Shown here: positions 1 through 6,430 of the stretch, piece after piece
How positions within the stretch are numbered: position 1 is the stretch's first letter
Layout of the letters: every line of letters begins with the position of its first letter
Position numbers and translations under genes: made by a program
The notes under the pieces: generated by a model
Databases searched by the model: none
Seen by the model: only the letters and a program-made list of their open reading frames with translations
What the model was told of the DNA's origin: nothing
Source: Flavobacteriaceae bacterium UBA3179
Lineage (GTDB): Bacteria > Bacteroidota > Bacteroidia > Flavobacteriales > Flavobacteriaceae
Direction: 5' to 3'
Assembly: GCA_002364245.1 (NCBI GenBank)
Contig: DEXR01000051.1
Coordinates: 1-21,957 of the forward strand
DNA: 21,957 nt

Positions 1-10
1 TCAACCTATT

Positions 11-1027
11 TCAGGAAAGTACAGTGTTTCTAATGGTATCTAACTTTTTAAAATATGAAGCAATAGAGCTGTCTTCATATTTATCAATTAATATTGGGTG
101 AACATAATATTGTCTGCAAACGGCTCGCGTGTTTCCCAATCCTTCTGCAGCAGCATCGAAGGCTGTAAGTATGTTTTTCTTGTTTTGTTTTTCACCTTCT
201 TCAATTCCTAGATTGTGTAATGTTTCAAAAGCTATTTTGCTGGCTGCCCACGTCCTGAAGTCCTTCGCTGAAAAAATATCTCCTGTAATATCGTGTATAT
301 AGTCATTAACCATTCCACTATCTATGCTATGATGTTCTCCATTTTCATCATAATACTGAAATAGTTCCCATCCGGGTATTTCTTCACATTGTAAAACTAA
401 GTTTTGTAGACGTTCATCTTTAATGGAAATACGATGTTTTTTGCCTTTTTTACCCACAAATTCAAAAAGGAGTTTGTTCTCTAAAACATCTAAATGTTTA
501 GTTCGCATAGTTGAGAGACCGTACGATTTGTTTTCTTTTGCATAGTAAGAATTGCCTATTCTAATATGAGTTTCTTCCATCAAATGAAGCACTACGGCTA
601 GACACTTTTGTTTGTCCATTTTAGGACGTTTCAGGTCTTTTTCAATTTGCTTCCTTACCTTCGGAAGTGTTTTTCCGAACTCAGCCATTTTAAAAAACTT
701 TGTTTTATTTCGAATTTGTGACCAATGTGGATGATACCTATACTGCTTGCGGTTTTTTTCATCGCGACCTACCACTTGTAAATGGCCGTTTTTGAGAGGG
801 GTTATATAAACTTCATTCCAGGCAGGAGGGATTACTAAACTTTTAAACCGTTTAATGTCCGATTTGCTTTTAATCTTTTTTCCGTTTTCGGTGTAATAAA
901 AACCACGTCCGTGGCGGTGTCTTTGTATGGTGAGTTTTTTTTCGGTAATATATACTAGGTTGGCCAACTCTGCGGCTTGAGTAGGATCTTCTAGTACTTT
1001 TTTTACATCGGGTTGTTTTATTACCAT
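11..1027 (-). CDS. DNA topoisomerase IB (poxvirus/bacterial type)
   Basis: Type IB topoisomerase of 338 residues, the usual length for the bacterial-poxvirus family. It nicks one DNA strand through a 3'-phosphotyrosine and lets the other strand rotate, relaxing supercoils in the cytoplasm without ATP. The C-terminal catalytic part carries the family hallmark 'GNTRAVCRQYYVHP' (about residues 297-311); Tyr308, the second tyrosine, is the expected nucleophile by analogy with 'SYVHP' in relatives. Further hallmarks are 'HIRIGNSYYA' (about 154-163) and 'FSAKDFRTW' (about 251-259), which hold conserved catalytic Arg/Lys residues. The N-terminal half with 'RHGRGFYY' and 'IPPAWNEVYI' is the DNA-clamp domain. 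The ATG follows a stretch without a Shine-Dalgarno sequence, normal for flavobacteria. It sits alone on the minus strand, 91 bp beyond the PhnA-like gene. Confidence 0.93.
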   Translation of the reverse strand: MVIKQPDVKKVLEDPTQAAELANLVYITEKKLTIQRHRHGRGFYYTENGKKIKSKSDIKRFKSLVIPPAWNEVYITPLKNGHLQVVGRDEKNRKQYRYHPHWSQIRNKTKFFKMAEFGKTLPKVRKQIEKDLKRPKMDKQKCLAVVLHLMEETHIRIGNSYYAKENKSYGLSTMRTKHLDVLENKLLFEFVGKKGKKHRISIKDERLQNLVLQCEEIPGWELFQYYDENGEHHSIDSGMVNDYIHDITGDIFSAKDFRTWAASKIAFETLHNLGIEEGEKQNKKNILTAFDAAAEGLGNTRAVCRQYYVHPILIDKYEDSSIASYFKKLDTIRNTVLS

Positions 1028-1118
1028 GCTATAAAAATAGCAGGAAATTTCTATAAATTATCATAACGAAAGTACAAACCCTTCATAAATTGTTGAGGTG
1101 TAAAAGATTAAATGAGGT

Positions 1119-1697
1119 TTATGTTTTCTTTACAAAGTCGGTAATAATTACAATTTGTTGTCCGTCTACTTTCCCTTCAATGTATTTTTCATTTTCGTGG
1201 TCTAATGAAATTCGCCTAACAGCAGTACCTTGTTTGGCAACCATACTGCTACCTTTTACTTTTAGATCTTTAATTAAAACTACAGAATCACCTGCTTCTA
1301 AAATATTACCATTACTATCTCGATGAACAATAGCATTGCTTTTATCAACACCGTCGCCAGAAGCCTTTGCCCATTCGCGGGTTTCGTCTTCCATATACAT
1401 CATATCCAGCAAATCTTGTGGCCAACCTTCACTCTTCAATCGTTGCAACATTCGCCATGCCATTACTTGAACTGCCGGAACAGTGCTCCACATGCTATCG
1501 TTTAAACAGCGCCAATGGTTGGGATCGCGTTTGATTTCATCTTCAATTTGTTCTTTGCAGGTTTCACAAATAAGGATACTGGCTTCCAAACCTTCTTTTG
1601 GAGAATCAGGAACTGAAAAAACAGATAAATTTTCTTCAGAAGTGCATAATTCACATTTATTTTCGGCTCTTTTTTCTAAATCACGTTCCAAACTCAT
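1119..1697 (-). CDS. PhnA (YjdM)-like zinc-ribbon protein
   Basis: PhnA/YjdM-family cytoplasmic protein, 192 residues from the chosen start. The N-terminus has a zinc ribbon, Cys15-x2-Cys18 and Cys44-x2-Cys47, and the C-terminus is the compact PhnA domain ('GDSVVLIKDLKVKG', then 'VDGQQIVIITDFVKKT'). Despite the name there is no good evidence that the family cleaves phosphonates, and no phn genes lie nearby; the role is open. The frame stays open ten residues further upstream, but family members begin 'MSLER(D/E)LEKR', so I use the ATG at 1697. The upstream codons would run through a small palindrome (1705-1720). A candidate -7 element lies at 1764-1771. The gene diverges from the BlaI-type regulator. 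Confidence 0.85.
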   Translation of the reverse strand: MSLERDLEKRAENKCELCTSEENLSVFSVPDSPKEGLEASILICETCKEQIEDEIKRDPNHWRCLNDSMWSTVPAVQVMAWRMLQRLKSEGWPQDLLDMMYMEDETREWAKASGDGVDKSNAIVHRDSNGNILEAGDSVVLIKDLKVKGSSMVAKQGTAVRRISLDHENEKYIEGKVDGQQIVIITDFVKKT

Positions 1698-1704
1698 AAC
1701 TATT

Positions 1705-1720
1705 TCCCGCGAAAACGGGA
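1705..1720 (-). repeat. Small GC-rich palindrome in front of the phnA-like gene
   Basis: TCCCG (1705-1709) and CGGGA (1716-1720) form a perfect 5-bp stem with a 6-base loop, notably GC-rich for this locus. It resembles the 'cccgcgaaagcggga' short palindromes I recall scattered through marine flavobacterial genomes; only one full copy is present here. On the phnA mRNA the stem lies about 7 nt ahead of the AUG and buries the only GGGA that could serve as a ribosome-binding site. Confidence 0.4.
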
Positions 1721-1763
1721 GTCTCATTTATTCCTTTTCAGGAGTTATTATTTACTTTGGTGA

Positions 1764-1771
1764 CAAAGATA
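1764..1771 (-). promoter_or_regulatory. Candidate -7 element for the phnA-like gene
   Basis: On the minus strand this reads TATCTTTG, an exact match to the Bacteroidota -7 consensus TAnnTTTG, about 67 bp upstream of the chosen ATG. No TTG is found at the expected -33 spacing, so the call is tentative. Confidence 0.4.
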
Positions 1772-1819
1772 ACGCAATTCTTTCCCTACTGAAATTTAAA
1801 TTTTTCAGAAAAAATAACG

Positions 1820-1882
1820 TTCTATGTTTGTAGAATTAAAATATTATTCTACATTTGTAGAGTTAATTCTAATTTTGTAGAA
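1820..1882 (+). promoter_or_regulatory. Promoter overlapped by three BlaI-type operator dyads
   Basis: Three 16-bp dyads of the form TTCTAnnnTTGTAGA(A/G) lie at 1820-1835, 1847-1862 and 1867-1882. The middle copy has the inner core TACA-TT-TGTA, matching the TACA-N2-TGTA core known for staphylococcal BlaI/MecI operators; the outer two keep the right half and most of the left. The TTG at 1828-1830 in copy 1 lies exactly 19 bp before TACATTTG at 1850-1857 in copy 2, a full Bacteroidota promoter (TTG-N19-TAnnTTTG). Copy 3 ends 2 bp before the blaI start codon, where ribosomes bind. Repressor on all three would cover -33, -7 and the translation start. Autoregulation is inferred; the repeats and spacing are read directly. 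Confidence 0.7.
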
Positions 1883-1884
1883 AA

Positions 1885-2250
1885 ATGTCACTTTCCAATT
1901 CCGAAGAATTATTGATGCAACTCCTCTGGAAACAGAAGAAAGCATTTATGAAAGATTTAATTGAAGCTTATCCAGAGCCTAAGCCGGCACCAACCACGGT
2001 GGCTACACTTTTAAAACGTATGCAGGATAAAAACTTTGTGGATTACAAACAATTAGGTCGGTCTCGGGAATATTTTCCGTTGGTAAAAAAGAAAGACTAT
2101 TTCTCTAAGCAAATGAATGGAATGATTAAAGATTTTTTTAATGATAGTGCCGCACAATTTGCTTCTTTTTTTACGCAAGAAACCGATTTGAGTAAAGAAG
2201 AATTGGAAAATTTAAAGAAACTGATTGACCAACAACTTAAAGAAAAATAA
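1885..2250 (+). CDS. BlaI/MecI-family transcriptional repressor
   Basis: Repressor of 121 residues, the normal family length. The N-terminal two-thirds is a winged helix ('EELLMQLLWKQKKAFMKDLIEAYPEPKPAPTTVATLLKRM' region, residues about 7-46), with the typical 'TTVATLLKRMQDKNFV' recognition-helix segment followed by the wing around 'GRSREYFPLV'. The C-terminal helices ('KEELENLKKLIDQQL') serve dimerisation and, in the characterised systems, contain the site cut when the partner protease is activated. Its stop codon is one base from the start of the M56 protease, so the two are translationally linked, the standard blaI-blaR1 layout. Three dyads upstream are its probable operators. No beta-lactamase or PBP gene is nearby, so the controlled response is unknown. 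Confidence 0.9.
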   Translation: MSLSNSEELLMQLLWKQKKAFMKDLIEAYPEPKPAPTTVATLLKRMQDKNFVDYKQLGRSREYFPLVKKKDYFSKQMNGMIKDFFNDSAAQFASFFTQETDLSKEELENLKKLIDQQLKEK

Positions 2251-2251
2251 T

Positions 2252-3958
2252 ATGGAATGGTACGTACTTAAATCGGCTGCTTGTCTATTAATTTTCTTTG
2301 CTTTTTATAAGCTTTTTTTAGAAAATATAAGCGCGCACATCTTTAAACGCTATTATTTATTAGGGGGTGTTGCTGTTTCTTTTTTAATTCCTTTTATCAC
2401 ATTTACTACGTATGTTGAAGTACCAGAGACAGCCAATATGGTTTTTACAAATGTTTCAGCTACGGAAGCAATTCCTGCCGAAGAAAATATTAATTACCTT
2501 CCATACTTGCTTTGGAGTATTTATTTGCTAGGCGTCTCAATTTTTGGATTTCGTTTCCTTCAAAACTTATATGCTATTTTCAAAAAGATTCAGCAAAACC
2601 CAGTCTTAAAGAAAAGGAAGTTTTTCCACGTGTTGCTTCAAAAAAACATAGTGCCGCACACGTTTTTCAGTTATATTTTTCTGAATAAAAATAAATATGA
2701 AGCCAATGAAATCCCAAAGGAAGTATTGCTTCACGAACAAGCCCATGCGCAAGAAAAACACAGTTTTGACATTCTTTTTATAGAGCTGCTTCACGTACTG
2801 TTTTGGTTTAATCCACTCTTTATATTCCTAAAAAGGAGTGTGAAGCTCAATCACGAGTTTTTAGCCGATCGTGCTGTGTTAAACCAAGGTACAGAAACAT
2901 CGGTATATCAAAATTTGTTATTGGCATACTCATCATATGCCTCGACGCCACAATTGGCACATTCAATCAATTATTCATTAATCAAAAAACGATTTACAGT
3001 TATGAAAACACACACGTCAAAAAAAATAATTTGGCTTCGAAGTCTTTTATTACTTCCATTGGTAGCGCTGATGCTTTATGGTTTCAGTAGCAAACAAACT
3101 ATTGTGAAAGAAATAGTGCAAACTGAAGCTAAAGAAGCAAGTACTAAAAAAGCCTCTAAAGAACAACTTGCTACGTATAATAAATTAGCTAAAAAGTACA
3201 ATGCTGTAGCTATTGAAGAGCGTAAAATTCCGGTAACCGACCTTGAAGTATTAGAACATATTTATGGGCTAATGACTGCCAAACAAAAGGAAGAAGCACA
3301 GCCTTTTCCAGAATGTTATTTGGAAAATAAAATAGGTCGTTACGATACATATGCAAAGGATTTTATGGAAGGCGCACAGAAAAACGGAAAGAAGACTTTT
3401 GTAATAATGATCAACATTAATAGTGTAAACCTTAATGGAAAAAAATCAAGTATAAAAACGTTTAAAGACGACCTAAATGCCATAACAAAAGGTTGGACTA
3501 AACAAGATTTTGAAGAAGCACATCCTTCTATACTAATTGCAAGTAGTAGTAAAGACTATTTAAAAAAGTTGGAAGTTGAGTTTCAGAAAACAGACTATGC
3601 ACAAAATAAAAAAGGGGCGACTTTGCTAATTCCGCCTCCTCCGCCACCAGCGCCTAAAGTACCAGAACCGCCCAAAAAAGTAATTAAAGGCGAGAATGAT
3701 GGCGATGCAAATATACCGTCCCCACCTCCACCACCGGCTCCGAAAGTTGACGGAAAGCGAATATATCCTGCACCAGCACCTCCGCCACCAAATCCAGATC
3801 CTGTGGAATATATAAAAGAGTTGGATAAAAATGGAGCTACCTTTTATATAGGACCTCATGGATACAGTGCAGATGAAGCTATTAAAATGGTACAAAAAAG
3901 CAAAGATGCTAGCATCGACGTAAGTAAATATCCAATTGTAATACTAAACGGATGTTAA
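2252..3958 (+). CDS. M56-family (BlaR1-like) membrane metalloprotease with proline-rich C-terminus
   Basis: Integral membrane zinc protease of 568 residues, expected to sense a signal and inactivate the adjacent BlaI-type repressor. The N-terminus has several membrane helices (about 8-25, 32-50, 82-102). The M56 catalytic core is 'HEQAHAQEKHS' with HExxH at His161-His165 and the third ligand Glu202 in 'NHEFLADRAVL'; another hydrophobic helix ('LLLLPLVALMLYGF', about 269-282) follows. The rest is probably periplasmic and is not a penicillin-binding domain: it has a lysine-rich stretch and three proline blocks, two containing the repeat 'PPPPPAPKV' (about residues 460-520), then a small C-terminal domain ending in Cys. 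Start is the ATG at 2252 rather than an upstream in-frame TTG, because family members begin near 'MEWYVLKSA' and this places it 1 bp after blaI. A strong terminator follows. Confidence 0.85.
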   Translation: MEWYVLKSAACLLIFFAFYKLFLENISAHIFKRYYLLGGVAVSFLIPFITFTTYVEVPETANMVFTNVSATEAIPAEENINYLPYLLWSIYLLGVSIFGFRFLQNLYAIFKKIQQNPVLKKRKFFHVLLQKNIVPHTFFSYIFLNKNKYEANEIPKEVLLHEQAHAQEKHSFDILFIELLHVLFWFNPLFIFLKRSVKLNHEFLADRAVLNQGTETSVYQNLLLAYSSYASTPQLAHSINYSLIKKRFTVMKTHTSKKIIWLRSLLLLPLVALMLYGFSSKQTIVKEIVQTEAKEASTKKASKEQLATYNKLAKKYNAVAIEERKIPVTDLEVLEHIYGLMTAKQKEEAQPFPECYLENKIGRYDTYAKDFMEGAQKNGKKTFVIMININSVNLNGKKSSIKTFKDDLNAITKGWTKQDFEEAHPSILIASSSKDYLKKLEVEFQKTDYAQNKKGATLLIPPPPPPAPKVPEPPKKVIKGENDGDANIPSPPPPPAPKVDGKRIYPAPAPPPPNPDPVEYIKELDKNGATFYIGPHGYSADEAIKMVQKSKDASIDVSKYPIVILNGC

Positions 3959-3979
3959 CCTGAATCGAAATTAATTATG

Positions 3980-4010
3980 AAAAAGGCCTAGAAAATCTAG
4001 GCCTTTTTTT
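3980..4010 (+). terminator. Rho-independent terminator of the blaI-M56 operon
   Basis: A perfect 13-bp stem (3980-3992 with 3996-4008, core GGCCTAGA/TCTAGGCC) with an AAA loop runs into a T tract ending at 4010, 22 bp after the M56 protease stop. The A-rich left arm means it could also work weakly on the minus strand. Confidence 0.85.
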
Positions 4011-4120
4011 GTAACATTTTCAAACAATTAGCGTTCTAATAGTCTGTCAATCAAAATCAATCAAACTGTATTGTTGTGCTTTTTTTATTTTTAAACGGAT
4101 ATAGATAGTGATATCTTAGA

Positions 4121-4143
4121 AAAAACTATAATCAGGAGTTTTT
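4121..4143 (-). terminator. Weak candidate terminator for the secreted protein gene
   Basis: AAAAACT (4121-4127) and AGTTTTT (4137-4143) form a 7-bp, mostly A/T stem with a 9-base loop and a short T run on the minus strand. It lies 29 bp past the annotated stop at 4173, and only 6 bp past the stop of an alternative reading frame at 4150. Stability is low, so the call is weak. Confidence 0.3.
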
Positions 4144-4172
4144 AAATAATTATCGTGCTTTATGAGTTCTTG

Positions 4173-4880
4173 TTATAATATATCATATATATCTGCAGAA
4201 GCTGTTGATGAAATTTTAACTGCCCCTCCGTTTGCTTCCCAAGTATTTAAAGTGAAAGCATTAAAAGAACTCAAATAATAATGTTCAACATTATTACCTT
4301 TTGCCAATACAAAGTCTCTTTTGTATATTTCCCCTATAGTTCCACCAATATCTATAGCTAAAGTTAATCTAGTTACCGAAGAAGTATTGGGCCTAGCTTT
4401 AAATTCTATTACTATATTAATAGCATCTCCATCTCTTCCGGTAATAGTAGAATTAGTAGTATTATAAAACTCTGTTACATCAATTGGCTTTTGGCTATCT
4501 CTTATAGTAGCTGCATCATTTGGTAAAGTTACTTTCGTTGAATTAACTATAAAAGGATTTGCAGAAGTATAGGTTCCATCAATGTAATCAGCCCACCCGG
4601 TATAATCACTTGTGCTATTTTCAGAGCTAAGTCTCACCCAACTTCCGCCATCATAAAAATAAAAAGCATTTTCATCTGTATCATAAACTAGTAGACCAAT
4701 AGCTGGATTAGTTATTGTCGTTCTTTGAGTAGTTGTCATTCTGGGGGTAAGTATTCCACTAGTCGTAGATGATATCTCTAACATAGAAGAAGGATCAGGG
4801 GTTATGGTACCAATTCCTACCTGTGAATAGGAAATGATACTTGTTGATACACAAATAATAATAGTAATAAGATTTTTCAT
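4173..4880 (-). CDS. Secreted flavobacterial protein with 'VGIGT.TPDPSSMLEI' N-terminal module
   Basis: Exported protein of 235 residues, function unknown. A Sec signal peptide (MKNLITIIICVSTSIISYSQ) is followed by the module common in flavobacterial surface proteins: 'VGIGTITPDPSSMLEI', then 'GILTPRMT', 'AIGLLVYDTDENAFYFYDGGSWVRL' (about residues 21-84), which resembles the collar region of tail-fibre-like proteins. The remaining 150 residues have a beta-strand pattern ('INIVIEFKARP', 'TRLTLAIDIGG', 'IYKRDFVLAKGNNVEHYYLSSF') suggesting a carbohydrate- or ligand-binding sandwich, but I recognise no named domain. The frame stops abruptly at 'ADIYDIL'; reading one frame over continues for about nine residues ending 'TRTHKAR', so the 3' end may be frameshifted. 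It stands alone between two plus-strand units. Confidence 0.7.
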   Translation of the reverse strand: MKNLITIIICVSTSIISYSQVGIGTITPDPSSMLEISSTTSGILTPRMTTTQRTTITNPAIGLLVYDTDENAFYFYDGGSWVRLSSENSTSDYTGWADYIDGTYTSANPFIVNSTKVTLPNDAATIRDSQKPIDVTEFYNTTNSTITGRDGDAINIVIEFKARPNTSSVTRLTLAIDIGGTIGEIYKRDFVLAKGNNVEHYYLSSFNAFTLNTWEANGGAVKISSTASADIYDIL

Positions 4881-5260
4881 GATTAAATTTGGGGTTTAAA
4901 TAAATATACCGATAAAATACTATTTTGATAGATTAACTGTGATATTTAGCTTTTCTTTAATAGTTTTAGCCTATTTCAAATAAAAAAACATTTAAGTATT
5001 TTGCAAGCATATGGTGGAATCTAAAAAAGTATGCTTTTTCTTTGTCAGAAGGTTGATTTCTATAGACGGATGATTTAATAAGTAAGATGAAATGGATAAT
5101 TAATGATTCACTATAATTTTTTATTTAAGTTATTGAATCTAATAGAATTACATTTTTTCAACTGTTATACTATAATCTTCTTGTAGAGGTCCCATTTCTA
5201 TACAACAAAATAGTTGTGTTTATCGTTTGTGAAGTACATCAATCATTAATATAACTAACT
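4881..5260. other. Gene-free AT-rich divergent intergenic region
   Basis: This 380-bp stretch lies between the divergent secreted-protein and DUF4407 genes, so it should hold both promoters. I find no ORF with plausible coding content, no RNA gene and no perfect TAnnTTTG element at sensible spacing for either gene. TATATTTA on the minus strand near 4900 has one mismatch. A small dyad ACAAC/GTTGT occurs near 5202-5217. Nothing else stands out. Confidence 0.6.
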
Positions 5261-6357
5261 ATGTTACAACGTTTTTTTATTTTCTGTTCTGGATCTGATA
5301 CTGCAATCTTAGACGAATGCTCACCCGGTGAACGCACTAAATATGCGGGTATTGGCGCAACCGTTTTTTTTACGGCAGTTATGGCTGCTATTGCAGGTTC
5401 GTATGCTTTATACACCGTTTTTGATAATCTCTTTACCGCTATTTTCTTCGGAATGATTTGGGGGTTGCTCATTTTTAACCTCGATAGGTTTATTGTTTCA
5501 ACTATTAAAAAGAGAAATAACTTTTTTGATGAACTGATACAAGCTTCCCCTCGAATTCTTTTGGCGGTTATTATCGCGATTGTCATTTCAAAACCGTTGG
5601 AAATGAAAATTTTTGAAAAGGAAATTAATCAAGTCCTTCTCGAAGAAAAAAATGATATGACGTTGGCCAACAAAGATCAATTGGCCCTAATACACCCACT
5701 GTTGAAGCTTTAAATGCTGAAATCGATGGCCTTAAACAAGAAGTGACTGACAAAGAAGACGGAGTAAATGCTTTATATGAAACTTACATTGCCGAAGCCG
5801 AAGGTAGAAAAGGAACCGAGCTTATTGGCAAGGGTCCCGTTTATAAAGAAAAGCGAGAGAAACACGATGCAGAATTAGCCGCTTTACAAGCATTGCGTAC
5901 TACAAACGCTGAAAAGATAGCTAATCTTGAAAAACAGATCGCAACAGTAGCAACCGAATATGACACCAAGGTAGCCGAAACCCAACCCGTTATTGATGGT
6001 TTTGATGGGTTGATGGCGCGCGTTAATGCGCTTGATAAACTACCTTGGCTGCCGTCATTTTTTATATTTCTACTCTTTTTAGCTATTGAAACCTCACCGA
6101 TTATAGCTAAACTATTATCACCCAAAGGAGCGTACGATTTAAAACTGGAAGAGCAGGAAAGCGCATTAAAATCGTGGGTGACTCAACAACAGGCACAACG
6201 TGAAGTATTAGTAACTACAGACCGTGACATAAATAATAGGGTATATGCAGATATAGCTGAAGAGCAAGAGCTATACGACTACAAACGTAAAAAAGCACGC
6301 GAATTGATGCAACTGCAGGCTGATGCTTTTTATAAAAAGCAAAAGGGTGTTTTATAA
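5261..6357 (+). pseudogene. DUF4407 membrane protein gene, frameshifted
   Basis: One DUF4407-type gene split into two frames: 5261-5713, and a second open stretch that takes over by about 5689 and ends at 6357. Joined it gives about 365 residues, roughly what I expect for the family. Order: 'MLQRFFIFCSGSDTAILDECSPGER' N-terminus, three membrane helices (about 28-50, 60-80, 98-117), a long charged coiled coil ('AALQALRTTNAEKIANLEKQIA'), a fourth helix ('WLPSFFIFLLFLAIETSP') and a basic tail. The first frame matches the family through 'LANKDQLA', and the other resumes at 'NTPTVEALNAEIDGL'. The second frame starts one base early, so a single-base deletion fits, most simply in the CCC at 5685-5687. 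It may be a sequencing error or true loss; the rest is intact. Function of the family is unknown. Confidence 0.8.
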
Positions 6358-6430
6358 TAATTTCTTGATGCTTTCTTTTTCAAATTGAAGTTAAATTTCA
6401 GTAATATTGTTAGTCAAACTGTATACTGAA

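Noticed and set aside
1028..1041. GCTAT-AAAA-ATAGC hairpin directly in front of the topoisomerase start
   Set aside because: A 5-bp AT-rich stem in AT-rich DNA is likely by chance, and no ligand or repeat copy supports regulation.
3626..3895. 89-codon minus-strand reading frame rich in Trp and Arg
   Set aside because: Antisense shadow of the proline-rich repeats of the M56 protease; it has no independent support.
5647..5653. A AAA AAT slippery heptamer in the DUF4407 gene, possible programmed -1 frameshift
   Set aside because: A -1 slip here meets TGA at once (5653-5655); the conserved sequence stays in the first frame until about 5686, so the frame change is elsewhere and has no slippery site.
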